Shown one piece after another: positions 17,933 to 28,088 of a stretch of 64,000 nt of DNA. Positions within the stretch are counted from its first letter, which is position 1. Each line of letters starts with the position of its first letter. Source of the DNA: Methanolinea sp. (GTDB lineage Archaea > Halobacteriota > Methanomicrobia > Methanomicrobiales > Methanospirillaceae). The notes under the pieces are model-generated. The model was given only the letters and a program-made list of their open reading frames with translations. It was not told where the DNA came from and did not search any database. The stretch lies in assembly GCA_030055515.1 (NCBI GenBank), contig JASFYI010000001.1:434001-498000 (forward strand). Direction: 5' to 3'. The translations under genes were made by a program, and so were the position numbers.

Positions 17933-18925
17933 GTGGGGAGGTACCGGCTTCTTGCGAGGGGCTGTGCGATCTGCCGGAAGGGGGCAACGATGGTCCTCTT
18001 CGTCACGGGAAAGTGTCACCGCACCTGCTGGTACTGTCCCCTCTCTGCCTCGCGGAAGGGGAAGGATGACGTCTACGCGAACGAGAAACTGGTCCGCTCC
18101 CCGGCAGAGGCGATCGCGGTCGCGCGCACGATGGACGCGCTCGGAACCGGCGTGACGGGCGGGGAACCCTTGCTCGTCGTCGGGAGGGTCGCCGAGTACT
18201 GCAGGGCACTGAAGGAATCGTTCGGCAGGGCCCACCACGTCCACCTCTACACCGGGCTTGTCCCCCGCGAGGAAGACCTCCGCGCACTCTCTGGGCTCGT
18301 CGACGAGATTCGGTTGCACCCCCCGCGGGAAGAGTGGGAGAATATCATCGAAAGCCCCTACATCGATGCGGTCGCGCGGGCGAGGAATCTCGGGTACTCC
18401 GCGGGATTCGAGGTGCCGGCCCTCCCCGAGGTGGAGTGCCTTCTCGCTGCCCTCCCGTACCTCGACTTCCTCAATATCAACGAGCTCGAGTGGGGGGAGA
18501 CGAATGCCGAGGCGATGCGGGAGAGGGGGCTTGAACCCGAGGACAGCCTCCACAATGCGGTTGCGGGTGCGCGCTCGTGGGCTGTCCCCCTCTTCGGCCA
18601 CCCGAAGGTGCACTGGTGCTCCTCCGCGTACAAGGACTCTCACCAGCTGCGCAAGAGACTCCTCCGCGTCGCGAGGAACACCGCGCGCCCCTTCGACCTC
18701 GTCACCCGGGACGGGACCATAATCTACGGTCTCATCAGGAATCCCCCCTCGTTCCCCGAAGTCCTCACACGCCTCGACCGGGAGATGTACGAGGTGGGGG
18801 AGGAGGGAATCGAGACCCTCTGGTGGATCGTCGCGGAGCACGCGCGCGAGATCCCCGGCGAGAAGTGCATCGTCGAGAGGTACCCTGACAGGGGCATCGT
18901 CGTGGAGGTGACCCCGGTCCCGTGA
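17933..18925 (+). CDS. Radical SAM protein of unknown function
   Basis: A 330-residue radical SAM protein. The cluster motif is CHRTCWYC (Cys-x3-Cys-x2-Cys) near residue 24-31 after VLFVTGK. A glycine-rich SAM motif follows in GTGVTGGEPLL, and HVHLYTGLVP and DEIRLHPPREEW match barrel strands of the pyruvate-formate-lyase-activase-like archaeal group. The substrate is unknown. The start is GTG at 17933, with AGGGGAGATAATAG upstream. Its stop overlaps the cis-prenyltransferase start by GTGA, so the two are translationally coupled, hinting at a lipid-carrier-linked modification (inference). Confidence 0.85.
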   Translation: MGRYRLLARGCAICRKGATMVLFVTGKCHRTCWYCPLSASRKGKDDVYANEKLVRSPAEAIAVARTMDALGTGVTGGEPLLVVGRVAEYCRALKESFGRAHHVHLYTGLVPREEDLRALSGLVDEIRLHPPREEWENIIESPYIDAVARARNLGYSAGFEVPALPEVECLLAALPYLDFLNINELEWGETNAEAMRERGLEPEDSLHNAVAGARSWAVPLFGHPKVHWCSSAYKDSHQLRKRLLRVARNTARPFDLVTRDGTIIYGLIRNPPSFPEVLTRLDREMYEVGEEGIETLWWIVAEHAREIPGEKCIVERYPDRGIVVEVTPVP

Positions 18926-19698
18926 TCGAGGACGCGGTCCTCTCGGTGTACGAGAGGGTGCTCCGGATGCAGTGCCGGCACATCCCCCGGCACATCGCCA
19001 TCATCCAGGACGGGAACAGGAGGTTCGCGAGGACGAGGAAGATCCCGCGGTCCGAGGGACACCGCGCGGGGGCGAACAGGACGGAGGAGGTCCTCTCGTG
19101 GGCGCGCGAACTCGGCGTGAAACACCTCACGCTGTACTCCTTCTCGACGGAGAACTTCAGGCGCGACTCGCAGGAGGTCGAGGACCTCTTCCGGCTCTTC
19201 AAGGAGAAGCTCTGCAGGGTGGTCGAGGACCCCCGGGTCCACTGCGAGAAGATCCGCGTCCGCGTGGTGGGGGCAAGGGAACTCCTCCCGGAAGACCTGA
19301 GGGAGGCGATAGAGAGGGCCGAAGAGGCGACGAAGCACTACGAGGGTTACTTCCTCAACGTCGCGCTCGCGTACGGGGGGAGGAACGAGATAGTCCGGGC
19401 GGCGAGGAGGATCCTCAAGGGGGTCGCCGAGGGGAGGTACAGGGTCTCTGACATCACCCCCGCCCTCGTCGAGTCCCACCTCCACGACGGCCAGGAGATC
19501 CCGCCCGTCGACCTCGTGATCCGCACGGGGAACGAGTACCGGACCTCCAACTTCCTGCCGTGGCTCGCGAACGGCCACGAGTGCGCGGTCTACTTCTGCG
19601 CACCCTACTGGCCGCGTTTCAGGAAGATAGATTTCCTCCGCGCGATAAGGACCTATTCACAGCGCGTGGACGCAATGGAGAGGGGCCGCGCCGGTTGA
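18922..19698 (+). CDS. uppS: cis-Prenyltransferase (undecaprenyl/dolichyl diphosphate synthase), catalytic subunit
   Basis: A 258-residue cis-prenyltransferase that extends an allylic diphosphate with isopentenyl diphosphate to make the glycosyl carrier lipid. Conserved motifs: IAIIQDGNRRFA with the catalytic Asp, SEGHRAGANR, LTLYSFSTENFRR, YGGRNEIVRAARR, PPVDLVIRTGNEYRTSNFLPW and YFCAPYWPRFRKIDFLRA. The C-terminus contains RAG, an RxG-type motif. It starts at GTG 18922 overlapping the radical SAM gene. A second, divergent family member faces it from the opposite strand 82 nt downstream. Confidence 0.94.
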   Translation: MIEDAVLSVYERVLRMQCRHIPRHIAIIQDGNRRFARTRKIPRSEGHRAGANRTEEVLSWARELGVKHLTLYSFSTENFRRDSQEVEDLFRLFKEKLCRVVEDPRVHCEKIRVRVVGARELLPEDLREAIERAEEATKHYEGYFLNVALAYGGRNEIVRAARRILKGVAEGRYRVSDITPALVESHLHDGQEIPPVDLVIRTGNEYRTSNFLPWLANGHECAVYFCAPYWPRFRKIDFLRAIRTYSQRVDAMERGRAG

Positions 19699-19779
19699 AG
19701 CGCTCCGGGGACGGAAAGTCCCCTCGCCGGGCTGCAACCATTCCCCTGAATTCCACGGGACGCCGCGCGATCCCGCGGG

Positions 19780-20424
19780 TTACCTCCCGAACCTCCGGAC
19801 CCTCGACTGGTAGTCCCGGAGAGCCCGGAGGAAGTCTGTCTTCCGGAAGAGGGGCCAGTTCACGTCGGAGAAGAAGAGCTCTGAATAGACGGACTGCCAT
19901 ATGAGGAAATCCGTGAGGTGGCTTCCCCCCGTCTTGATGACGAGGTCCGGCGCGTAGGGGTAGGTGAGGTGATCCTCGATCGTCTGTTCGGTCACCTCCT
20001 CCGAGGGTATTCCCTCGGCTGCAATCCGGCGGATGCACTCGGCGATCTCCTCCCTCCCGCTCTTCCCTATCGCGACGTGGACGTCCATGCCCTCGCCCGC
20101 GACCTCGGTCCCGCCCTCCCAGTGGAGCGAGAGCCGGGCGAACCGCGAGAGTTCCCTGATGCCCGGGAGGAGGGGGAGGATCTCCCCCGGATTCCGCGTG
20201 CTGACGTGGAACGTGACGCCCTGTATGCCCGCGTCTCTCCCCGTCACCGCGCCCTTCCCCTGCCGCTCGCGGAGGAGATCCGAGACCTCGATGCACCACC
20301 GCGTGACCTCGAGGATCTTTCCCGGTGCCTCCCTCTGCTCCTGCCCGGTTATCATGAAGCAGATACGGGAAGGGAGGATCTGGAGGCCGGAGAGGAGGTG
20401 CCTCTCGTAGAGCCAGCGTATCAC
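19780..20424 (-). CDS. Divergent cis-prenyltransferase homologue lacking the catalytic Asp motif
   Basis: A 214-residue protein with the overall plan of the cis-prenyltransferase fold: PDLVIKTGGSHLTDFLIWQ, ELFFSDVNWPLFRKTDFLRALRDY and a C-terminal RRFG (RxG motif). The N-terminal catalytic segment that should read like DGNxR is replaced by RICFMITGQEQREAP, so the essential Asp is missing. This pattern matches the non-catalytic partner subunit of heteromeric cis-prenyltransferases (NgBR-like). The start is GTG 20424, overlapping the polX stop by GTGA. Confidence 0.8.
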   Translation of the reverse strand: MIRWLYERHLLSGLQILPSRICFMITGQEQREAPGKILEVTRWCIEVSDLLRERQGKGAVTGRDAGIQGVTFHVSTRNPGEILPLLPGIRELSRFARLSLHWEGGTEVAGEGMDVHVAIGKSGREEIAECIRRIAAEGIPSEEVTEQTIEDHLTYPYAPDLVIKTGGSHLTDFLIWQSVYSELFFSDVNWPLFRKTDFLRALRDYQSRVRRFGR

Positions 20425-22109
20425 GAAGCCCACTCCAGTATGGAACGCGCGTCCATGGTATTCAGCACGTCCGCGGGAGTCGCCCATCCCCGCCTGCACA
20501 GGCCCACGCCATAGCGGATCCAGTCGAGGTCCCCGGGAGCGTGGGCGTCGGTCCCGACAGCGACCTTCACCCCCGATTTGACTGCCTCCCTGATGTAGAT
20601 GTCATCGATGTCCATCCTGAACGGCGAGGCATTGCACTCGAGGGCTTTCCCGTGCTCCGCGGCGGCCTCGATCACCCTGTGCATGTCTACCCCGTAGGGC
20701 TCCCTCTCTCCGATGATCCGCCCCGTGGGATGACCGATGATGTCGATGTGCTCGTTCTCTATGGCCGAGACCACCCTGCGGGTCAGCACGTCTTGGTCCT
20801 GCGAGAAGCCCGAGTGGACGGACCCTACCACGATATCGAGGTCGGAGAGGACCCGCGCGGGCAGGCCAGGCTTCCCGTCGGCGAGGATGTCCACCTCGAT
20901 CCCGTGGAGGACCCTGCACGGGGATGACCGGTTCACGACCTCGATCTCGTGGGCCTGCTTTGCGATCGCCTGCTCGTCGAGGCCGTGGGCGATCCCGAGC
21001 GTGGAGGAATGGTCCGTGCACGCGATGAACTCGTAACCCCTGCGTGCCCCGAATTCCGCGAGATCCCTGATATCCATGTGGCCGTCGCTCCAAGAGGAGT
21101 GGACGTGGAGATCGCCCCTTACCTCCCGTTCCTCGACGAGATTCGGGAGGGTATGCGAGAGGGCCGCTTCCACTTCCCCCCAGTCCTCGCGGAGCTCGGG
21201 GACGATGAAATCCATCCCGAGGAAGGAGAACACGTCTCCTTCCCTCGCGAAGGCGTGGAGTTCGCCCCTCTGCACGTCCTCGATGCCGTACTCGTTCAGC
21301 TTGAGCCCCTTAGAGAGGGCAAACTCCCGCAGTTTAATGTTGAAGTTCTTCGAGCCGGTGAGGTAGAGGAGCATTGCCCCGCACTGTCCCGGGGAGACGA
21401 ACCTCACGTCCACGCGCGTCTGCCCGTAGCGGAACGAGGTCTTCTTCGTTCCCTCGTCGAGGACCTCGCCCGCGATCTCCCTCACCCGCGGGTTCACGGC
21501 AGACGGGTTCTCGGTCGTGACGATGTCGATGTCGCCGATAGTGCTCTTCCTCCTCCGGAAACTCCCCGCGACGACGAACCTTCCTTCCGGGAATGCCACC
21601 CTGATGTTCCCGACGATACGTTCCGCCTCGAGGAGTGTCATCCGCCCCTGCGGTGCCTTCCGGTGCGCGATTGCCCGGAGGATTGCCTCCTCTTTCTTCG
21701 GCCCGAAACCCTTGAGTGCCCTTATGCGGTGACCCCTCGCCGCGCGCTCGAGCTCGTCGATCGAGAGGATGTTCATCTTTTTCCAGAGAGTGCTCACGGT
21801 CTTCGGGCCGACGCCCTCGAGGGAGAGCATCTCGAGGACGGAGGGGGGTATCTGCGTCCTCACGGTCTCGAGCTCGTGGAATGTCCCGGTCTCGACGATC
21901 TCCCTGATCTTCTTTGCGATGGCTGCGCCGATACCGGGCACGGCTTCCAGTTCGCCGGCGGAGAGCGTGTCCACGGGCACCGCGAGGCGGGCGACGCTCT
22001 CGGCTGCCCGCCTGTAGGCCCGCACCTTGAAGGGGTTGTCCCCGAGGATCTCGAGGATCTCGGCCATGAGGTTGAGCCTCTCGTAGACGACCCTGTTGGG
22101 ACCCTCCAT
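20421..22109 (-). CDS. polX: DNA polymerase X family protein with PHP exonuclease domain
   Basis: A 562-residue PolX. The N-terminal 8-kDa/helix-hairpin-helix region has AVPGIGAAIAKKIREI and LEGVGPKTVSTLWKKM. The polymerase palm has VVAGSFRRRKSTIGDIDIV with the metal-binding Asp pair. The C-terminal PHP domain has DLHVHSSWSDGHMDI, ACTDHSSTLGIAHG and GHPTGRIIGE. Such enzymes fill gaps in base-excision repair and have 3'-5' exonuclease/phosphatase activity from the PHP domain. Its stop overlaps the divergent prenyltransferase gene downstream. Confidence 0.95.
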   Translation of the reverse strand: MEGPNRVVYERLNLMAEILEILGDNPFKVRAYRRAAESVARLAVPVDTLSAGELEAVPGIGAAIAKKIREIVETGTFHELETVRTQIPPSVLEMLSLEGVGPKTVSTLWKKMNILSIDELERAARGHRIRALKGFGPKKEEAILRAIAHRKAPQGRMTLLEAERIVGNIRVAFPEGRFVVAGSFRRRKSTIGDIDIVTTENPSAVNPRVREIAGEVLDEGTKKTSFRYGQTRVDVRFVSPGQCGAMLLYLTGSKNFNIKLREFALSKGLKLNEYGIEDVQRGELHAFAREGDVFSFLGMDFIVPELREDWGEVEAALSHTLPNLVEEREVRGDLHVHSSWSDGHMDIRDLAEFGARRGYEFIACTDHSSTLGIAHGLDEQAIAKQAHEIEVVNRSSPCRVLHGIEVDILADGKPGLPARVLSDLDIVVGSVHSGFSQDQDVLTRRVVSAIENEHIDIIGHPTGRIIGEREPYGVDMHRVIEAAAEHGKALECNASPFRMDIDDIYIREAVKSGVKVAVGTDAHAPGDLDWIRYGVGLCRRGWATPADVLNTMDARSILEWAS

Positions 22110-22290
22110 CGTGAAAATCCCCTCCCGTCTCCCCTCATGAGTGGTGATCCGGGAGCCTCATATGCATTCCCCTCCGGGGGAGCGGCCTTCCGCGAGGGTT
22201 CGGCAATTCATCGGTCCCACCCGTCATGGGGTACTTGGGGAAAATCCCTCGCAAGCAATCCGGGCACGAAAAAAAAGAGGGGGGGGGAGG

Positions 22291-22848
22291 TCAGATGTGC
22301 TGGTCGATGTCCTTCAGGAGCTGCTTGATGTCGATCCAGATGATCAGCTCGTTGACCTCCCTGTCCTTGTCCTTCTCCTTCACGGATTTCTTGATGATGC
22401 CGAGGATCGCCGTGTCCTCGCCGATCTCGGACGCGGACTTCGTGTCGACGTCCTTCATGTCGAACGTGGAGACCGAGAGGACATCGTCGACCATGATCCC
22501 TATCTTCGACTTCGTGTTCTTCTCGTCGAGCACGATGATCCGGCAGTTCTCCTCCGGCTGGCCCGACTCTTCCGTGATGTGCAGCCTCTGCTTGAGGTCG
22601 ATGATCGTCGTGATCTCCCCGCGGAGGTCGATGATCCCCTTCACGTAGGAGGGGGTGTTGGGGAGCTTCGTGATCGTCGTGTACTCGACGACCTCTTTCA
22701 CGTCGAAGAGGTCTATCGCGAAGTGTTCCTTCCCGAGGAGGAACTCGACGACCTGGAGGGTGCCGGAGCCCCCTCCGCCGGAGGGGGCTTTCTTCCCCGC
22801 GGTTCCCGCCGCCCTCTCCTGCATTTCCCCGCTCTCTCTCGCTGTCAT
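22291..22848 (-). CDS. cheW: Chemotaxis coupling protein CheW
   Basis: A 185-residue CheW with a 30-residue Gly/Ser/Ala-rich N-terminal extension before the SH3-like core. Core motifs: VVEFLLGKEHFAIDLFDVKEV, YVKGIIDLRGEITTIIDL and GIMVDDVLSV. It couples methyl-accepting receptors to the CheA kinase. It lies 24 nt downstream of the large MCP gene on the same strand, so this is probably the receptor-specific adaptor. A second, distinct CheW gene lies at 28.1 kb. No CheA is present in the window. Confidence 0.93.
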   Translation of the reverse strand: MTARESGEMQERAAGTAGKKAPSGGGGSGTLQVVEFLLGKEHFAIDLFDVKEVVEYTTITKLPNTPSYVKGIIDLRGEITTIIDLKQRLHITEESGQPEENCRIIVLDEKNTKSKIGIMVDDVLSVSTFDMKDVDTKSASEIGEDTAILGIIKKSVKEKDKDREVNELIIWIDIKQLLKDIDQHI

Positions 22849-22872
22849 GTCTCTCTCGGCCTCCCGGGGGCG

Positions 22873-25791
22873 TCAGATCTTGAACTTCGAGACCTCGGTC
22901 GAGACCTTCACCACGATGTTGTTGACGTTGGCGATGACCTTCGAGATCTGGTCGATTGCCGCTGCAGTCTCCTCGCTCACCGCGGCAGAGTCGGTCGCCT
23001 CCTTCGCGGTGTTCCGGACGAGGTTGTTCACCTCGTTCATGCTCGCGGTGACCTCCTCTACGGATGCTGCCTGCTCTTCTGACGCGGCCGCGACCTCGGT
23101 CATCGCGCGGCTAATCTGGTCGATTGCCTCCACGATCTTGTTGAAGTTCTCGAGCGTCTCCTTGAGGGCGACACTGCCTTCCCTGACCTCGGTGTTCGAG
23201 ACCGCGACGGTCTCCGCGGCCATCTGCGTCTGCTTCTGGAGGTTTCCGATCATCTCGGCGATCTTCTCGGCAGAGACCCTCGACTCCTCGGCCAGCGACT
23301 TGACCTCGGTCGCGACGACCGCGAACCCTCTCCCCGCGTCGCCCGCGCGCGCGGCCTCGATCGCCGCGTTCAGTGCGAGCAGGTTCGTCTGGTTCGCGAG
23401 ATCCGTGATCAGGTTCACGATCTCGCCGATCTTGTCCATCTGGGACTTGATCTCGAGGATGATCGTGTTGACCTCGTTCGAGGACCGGGTGATGCCGTCC
23501 ATGCCCTTCTCGGTCTTCTTGGCAAGCTCGATGCCCTTGCGCGAGTAGTCGTTGGTCTGCTGGACGAGCTGGGAGACTGACTCGGCCTTCGCGGCGACCT
23601 GCTGGATGGTCTTGGAGAGGTCTTCCATCGCCTTGAGGACCTCGGCGATGCCCTGGCTGCTCTGCTCGGCGTTCGAGCTCACCGCCGCCGCGTTCTTCGC
23701 GACTTGGGCAGAGCCGGCCGAGACCTCCTCGATGCTCGCGTTCGCCTCCTCTGCGCTCGCGCCAAGCTCCGTGACCTGCTGGTTCACGACGGCGAGCGCC
23801 TTGCTCACCTGGATGCCGATGTTGTCGAGGGCCTCCCTGAACTTCTGGAAGTCGCCCGCCACGCTGAGGTTTTTATCGAACCGCCGCGTGAAGTCCCCTG
23901 CCGCGTACGCCTCGCAGACTTTCATCGCCTCGTTGAGGGGCTTGACCATGGCATCGAGGGTCGCGTTGATGCCCTCGACGAGCGTCCTGTACTCGCCCTC
24001 GTGCCTGCTCGCATCGGCACGGACATCGAGCCGTCCCTCGACGGCGGCCCTCGCGAGCATCTTCGTGTCCGCAAGGAGCCTGTCGACGGTCTCGAGGCAG
24101 TTGACGATAGCCGGGAGGAGGTGGTCCTGCTCGCTCCGCTTGCCGATCTTCTTCAGTTCTGCTAGCTCGCGCGTGTCGCCGACCGCGATCTCGTTTATCT
24201 GCTTGGTGACGGCAAGGAGCCTCTCCCTCACCTGGTTGGTGGAATCGGCCATCGTGCCGAAGATCCCCTGGTACTTGCCCTCGACACCACGCGTGTGGTC
24301 ATTGACCGCGAGCCTGTGGAGGATGTGGTCGCACTCGACGAGGCCCTGGAGTCCGTCGACGCAGCTGTTGATGCTGTTCTTGACGTCGTTGAACTCGCCG
24401 CGGTACGTCTCGGTGATCTTCTCCGGTACCTCGCCCTTCCCGATGCGCTCGATGTAGCGTGCAGTCATCCGGAGCGGGTTGACGATGGCATCGAGTGTCT
24501 CGTTCAGTCCCTTGATGAGACTCGCGTAGTCCCCCTTGAATTTCGACGGCTCGCCGCGGACCGAGAGCTGCCCTTCAGAAGCTGCCACGCTGACCTTCGC
24601 GATCTCGTCGGAGAAGTTCTGGATGGTCTTCACGACGTTTGCAAAGGCCTTTGAGACCTCCGCGATCTCGTCCCCGCCTGCTGCAGACTCAAGCCCGCTC
24701 TCGAGGGATTTCGAGGCACCGCCGAGGTCCCCCTCCATCACGCGGTTCCCGAGCGCGACGAGGTCACCCATCCTGCGGGCGATGGACCTCCCGAACATGA
24801 TGGAGACGAGTGCACCGATGGCGATGCTCGCGACGAGGATGATGATGATCGCGTTGCGAATGTTATCGACGGGGCCCATGTACTCGGCGGGATTTACCCT
24901 CGACCCGATGATCCAGTCGAGGGCAGGGAAGTACATGTAGTATGCATCGACCTCTTTCCCCTCCCATACGTACGAGATCTTCCCGGGCTTGTCCCTGACC
25001 TTGTCCTTGGTCGCGATCATCTCCTGGATGAACTTCTCGCCCGCCATGTTCTGGCCCTGGAGCGAGGGGTGGACGAGGAGCGTCCCCTTGCTGTCCATCA
25101 CGAATACGTATCCGCTCTGGCCGAGCTTCGTCGAGAGGATCTCCTTCTTCAGGGCACCGTAGACCGTCTCCTCGGGGACGCCGACGAAGAGGATCCCGAT
25201 GATCTCGCCGTTCGCATTCCTGATGGGCTCGTACGCGGTGATGTACGTCTTGCCCACGACGTCGGCAACCCCATAGTACGTCTCGCCCTTGCGGATGACG
25301 GCATCGTACACGGCGTCCGAGACCGGCGTCCCGAGTGCCCGCCGCCCATCAGCACCGACGACGTTCGTCGAGATCCGGATCGCCTGGCCATCGGTCTTCT
25401 GGAAGATCGTCGCCTTCGATCCCGTCATCTTCTCGATCTGGTCGACGATCTCGAAGTTGTCGTTGACGACGTAACTCTGCCCGCCCTTGCCCTTGAGGAC
25501 GAGTTTCCCCCCCGAGATCTCGGGCGTCCCGTACCCGTAGAAGGTGTTGTGCAGGACGCTTAAGTCACCGTTCAGCTTCATCTGCGCGAGCTGGTAATTG
25601 TTCGAGGTCATCTTATGGATGTCGCTGATCTCGGTGGAGAGGAGTTCGTCAATCTGTTCCTGGATAGCTCCTGTGGAACTTGTGTAGGCGACGATTCCGA
25701 GCAACAGCGTTGGAACGGCCACCAGGACAAGACAGAGGACGAGGATCTTCGTCCCGATCTTCATCTGTGAGAATCCAGCCATTCTGCCCAT
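22873..25791 (-). CDS. Membrane methyl-accepting chemotaxis protein with Cache sensor and repeated HAMP
   Basis: About 972 residues. Order: N-terminal transmembrane helix ([17 protein letters not shown]), an extracellular Cache-type domain ([29 protein letters not shown]-like end), a second helix ([20 protein letters not shown]), several successive HAMP-like modules, and the MCP signalling hairpin with [20 protein letters not shown]. The cytoplasmic part is unusually long because of the stacked HAMP units. The start is uncertain: ATG 25791, 25764 and upstream starts to 25890 are all possible; homology begins at MKIGTKI. It is divergent from the sensor gene at 26.0 kb across an AT-rich gap holding several TATA-like tracts. 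Confidence 0.92.
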   Translation of the reverse strand: MGRMAGFSQMKIGTKILVLCLVLVAVPTLLLGIVAYTSSTGAIQEQIDELLSTEISDIHKMTSNNYQLAQMKLNGDLSVLHNTFYGYGTPEISGGKLVLKGKGGQSYVVNDNFEIVDQIEKMTGSKATIFQKTDGQAIRISTNVVGADGRRALGTPVSDAVYDAVIRKGETYYGVADVVGKTYITAYEPIRNANGEIIGILFVGVPEETVYGALKKEILSTKLGQSGYVFVMDSKGTLLVHPSLQGQNMAGEKFIQEMIATKDKVRDKPGKISYVWEGKEVDAYYMYFPALDWIIGSRVNPAEYMGPVDNIRNAIIIILVASIAIGALVSIMFGRSIARRMGDLVALGNRVMEGDLGGASKSLESGLESAAGGDEIAEVSKAFANVVKTIQNFSDEIAKVSVAASEGQLSVRGEPSKFKGDYASLIKGLNETLDAIVNPLRMTARYIERIGKGEVPEKITETYRGEFNDVKNSINSCVDGLQGLVECDHILHRLAVNDHTRGVEGKYQGIFGTMADSTNQVRERLLAVTKQINEIAVGDTRELAELKKIGKRSEQDHLLPAIVNCLETVDRLLADTKMLARAAVEGRLDVRADASRHEGEYRTLVEGINATLDAMVKPLNEAMKVCEAYAAGDFTRRFDKNLSVAGDFQKFREALDNIGIQVSKALAVVNQQVTELGASAEEANASIEEVSAGSAQVAKNAAAVSSNAEQSSQGIAEVLKAMEDLSKTIQQVAAKAESVSQLVQQTNDYSRKGIELAKKTEKGMDGITRSSNEVNTIILEIKSQMDKIGEIVNLITDLANQTNLLALNAAIEAARAGDAGRGFAVVATEVKSLAEESRVSAEKIAEMIGNLQKQTQMAAETVAVSNTEVREGSVALKETLENFNKIVEAIDQISRAMTEVAAASEEQAASVEEVTASMNEVNNLVRNTAKEATDSAAVSEETAAAIDQISKVIANVNNIVVKVSTEVSKFKI

Positions 25792-25914
25792 AGGTGTACT
25801 ACCCCGCATCGTGTGGTATTGTCCATCCCGGGAGCTCCGATAATTCCGGCTCGATACGTTCCAGCCGGAAAATTCGGAGGGATGCCCCACGGACTACACG
25901 AACTTTCAAGCTGA

Positions 25915-25930
25915 TATTATATAAAATTAT
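25915..25930. promoter_or_regulatory. AT-rich divergent promoter tract
   Basis: TATTATATAAAATTAT, with a further TTAATATAG at about 25957, lies between the divergent MCP gene (minus) and the HTH-PAS sensor gene (plus). It could serve either strand; orientation is not resolved by sequence alone. Confidence 0.4.
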
Positions 25931-26033
25931 CTCATAATGAACATCAAATGCAATGGTTAATATAGTTATACATTCATGCTGGTATTATCTGAACCGTAGA
26001 TATCGTGCATCCTTAAGAACAATAGTGGGAACC

Positions 26034-27281
26034 ATGGCAGAGAGGGGGGACATCGACCAGATCAGGGAGCTCCTCGCCCGGCACCGGAAGGGTCTCACCA
26101 TCGACGAGGTCTCGCGGGAACTTGGGATCAACAGGAGCACCGCATCGAAGTACCTGAACCTCCTCGTCTCGTCCGGCTCGGCGACGATCAGGAAGCTGGG
26201 ACCTGCGAAGCTCTTCTACCTGCAGGAAAGGGTACCGGTCCACAACCTCATGGACCTCGTCGACGAGGGCATCGTGATCGTGAACGAGTCCCTCGCAATC
26301 CATTACCTCAACGGGAGACTCGCCTCCCTGCTTGGAGTCGAGAGGGACGCTTACCTCGGCGAGAACGCGACCCACACCCCCCTCGCTCCCCTCTTCGACC
26401 GGGACACCCTCCGTTCCATCGGCGATTCCATCCCTGCCACGGGGATCACCCTACGAGGATCCATCGGCATCAGTGGCGGGGAGGTCGCGGTCGAAAAAAG
26501 GCTCTTCCCGGTCCGATTCGAGTCGGGGACGACGGGGTTCTGCATCGTCTGCCGGTTCTTGAAGGAGCCAGCCGAGAAGCTATCAACGGCCGATGCCCCT
26601 GAAAAATCCCGGCGGGAACTCTATGCCCGTTTCTTCCAGCTCGATGCCCTCGTCCGGCGGTACGCGAAGAACCAGCTTGTCCGGGCACTCGAGATCGGGA
26701 GGAGGATCGCCGAGATCTGGGACCTCTCCCGCATGAGGGAACTCTCGAGGGAACAGGAAGAGATCCTCGACTCCCTCCTCGCCGAGGTGGGGAACTTCGA
26801 CGAGTTCCTCGGGGATACGCTCCCCGAAGTGAAGTGGCATTCCCTCGAGGACGTCGTCGGCGAGGCACTCTCGCTCGTGCAGCTCTCGCATATCAAGTTC
26901 TTTTCCGACATCAGGGGCGTAGAGGTCTGCGCCGAGAAGAGCATCCCCCGCGTCTTCCAGGCGCTCCTCGAGAACTCGGCCGTCCACGGCAGGAAGGTGA
27001 CGTCGATCAGGGTCGCGGCCCGGGAGACGCCCGAGGGACTCCTCGTGGTGTACGAGGACGATGGCATGGGCATCCCGGCCGAGGAGAAAGCGACGCTCTT
27101 TGAGTGGGGGCATGGGGAGAGGAGGGCCCACTCGCTCTTCCTCTGCCGGCAGGTCCTCGACGCGACGGGAATATCCATCAGGGAGACCGGCGAATTCACG
27201 AGGGGAGCGCGCTTCGAAATCCTCATCCCGCCGGGGAAGTACCGCGTCATTCCCGAGAACCCGCGCTCTAATCTCTCCTAG
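26034..27281 (+). CDS. Sensor protein: winged-helix domain, PAS domain, histidine-kinase-type ATPase
   Basis: 415 residues. The N-terminus is a helix-turn-helix (LTIDEVSRELGINRSTASKYL), followed by a PAS-like domain (LVDEGIVIVNESLAIHYLNG) and a C-terminal GHKL ATPase (LLENSAVHG N-box, YEDDGMGIP G1 box, GARFEILIPPG). A canonical phosphoacceptor H-box is not obvious, so it may not be a conventional kinase. An HTH plus GHKL plan is frequent in Methanomicrobiales. ATG 26034 is preferred over an upstream start whose added residues look random. Its 3' end overlaps the convergent cheR gene by 4 nt. Confidence 0.82.
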   Translation: MAERGDIDQIRELLARHRKGLTIDEVSRELGINRSTASKYLNLLVSSGSATIRKLGPAKLFYLQERVPVHNLMDLVDEGIVIVNESLAIHYLNGRLASLLGVERDAYLGENATHTPLAPLFDRDTLRSIGDSIPATGITLRGSIGISGGEVAVEKRLFPVRFESGTTGFCIVCRFLKEPAEKLSTADAPEKSRRELYARFFQLDALVRRYAKNQLVRALEIGRRIAEIWDLSRMRELSREQEEILDSLLAEVGNFDEFLGDTLPEVKWHSLEDVVGEALSLVQLSHIKFFSDIRGVEVCAEKSIPRVFQALLENSAVHGRKVTSIRVAARETPEGLLVVYEDDGMGIPAEEKATLFEWGHGERRAHSLFLCRQVLDATGISIRETGEFTRGARFEILIPPGKYRVIPENPRSNLS

Positions 27282-28072
27282 TCATTCCTCACGAAAATCT
27301 TGAGGAGAGGCTTGTACGGGGAAAAGAGGTGCTCGACTTCCCTCCCGAGGAACTCGGACATCCCCATGACGTAGTATCCGCCGGGCCGGAGTCCCTGGTG
27401 GATCATCCGGACGAGGTCGTTCTTCTGTTTATCGGAGAAGTAGATAGTGACGTTCCTGCAGGAGACGAGGTCGAGATTCCGCTGGACCGGCACCCCGGAC
27501 ATCAGGTCGTGGTGCTGGAACATCACGTGCTGCCGGATGTGTGGCTTGATCTCGAATTTCCCGTCAGGCCTCGCCGTGAAGTGGCGGTGCAGCTGCCTCT
27601 CGGAGACATATTCGAGCGTGGATTTCTCGTAGATTCCTTCCTTTGCCTTCCGGAGGATCGCCTCGTCGATGTCGGTCGCGATGATAAGCCAGTCCACGTC
27701 CTTGCGGATCAGGGTCAGGTCGTAGAGGAGCATGGCATACGAGTACGGTTCCTCCCCCGAGGAGCACCCTGCGCTCCATATCCTGACCCGGTTCTGCCGG
27801 CGGAGGAGCGGGGTGAGGATCTCGTCCCTGATACACTCGAAGACCTGGGGGTCTCGGAAGAATTTCGTCACGTTGATGGTGAGGGCATTCTTCAGGAGTT
27901 CGTGCTCCTCGGGGTGCGAGAGGAGGAACTCACGGTACTCCTTATAAGTCGCGATGCGCCGCGCGTTCATCCGGGAGGCGATCCGGCGCTTGATGTAGTC
28001 CTCCTTGTAACTGCCGCACTGGATGTTGAAGAGGCGCTGGATCGTCTGGAGGAGGCTCTGGAAATCGTCCAT
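27278..28072 (-). CDS. cheR: Chemotaxis methyltransferase CheR
   Basis: A 264-residue SAM-dependent methyltransferase that methylates receptor glutamates. Motifs: SYKEDYIKRRIASRMNARR (N-terminal helical domain), NVTKFFRDPQVFE, WSAGCSSGEEPYSYAML (SAM site), HDLMSGVPVQRNLDLVSCRNV and a terminal YYVMGMSEFLG. Length is normal. It lies 17 nt downstream of the second cheW, forming an MCP-cheW-cheR run on the minus strand. Confidence 0.95.
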   Translation of the reverse strand: MDDFQSLLQTIQRLFNIQCGSYKEDYIKRRIASRMNARRIATYKEYREFLLSHPEEHELLKNALTINVTKFFRDPQVFECIRDEILTPLLRRQNRVRIWSAGCSSGEEPYSYAMLLYDLTLIRKDVDWLIIATDIDEAILRKAKEGIYEKSTLEYVSERQLHRHFTARPDGKFEIKPHIRQHVMFQHHDLMSGVPVQRNLDLVSCRNVTIYFSDKQKNDLVRMIHQGLRPGGYYVMGMSEFLGREVEHLFSPYKPLLKIFVRND

Positions 28073-28088
28073 ATGCTCGGTTGAGTCC

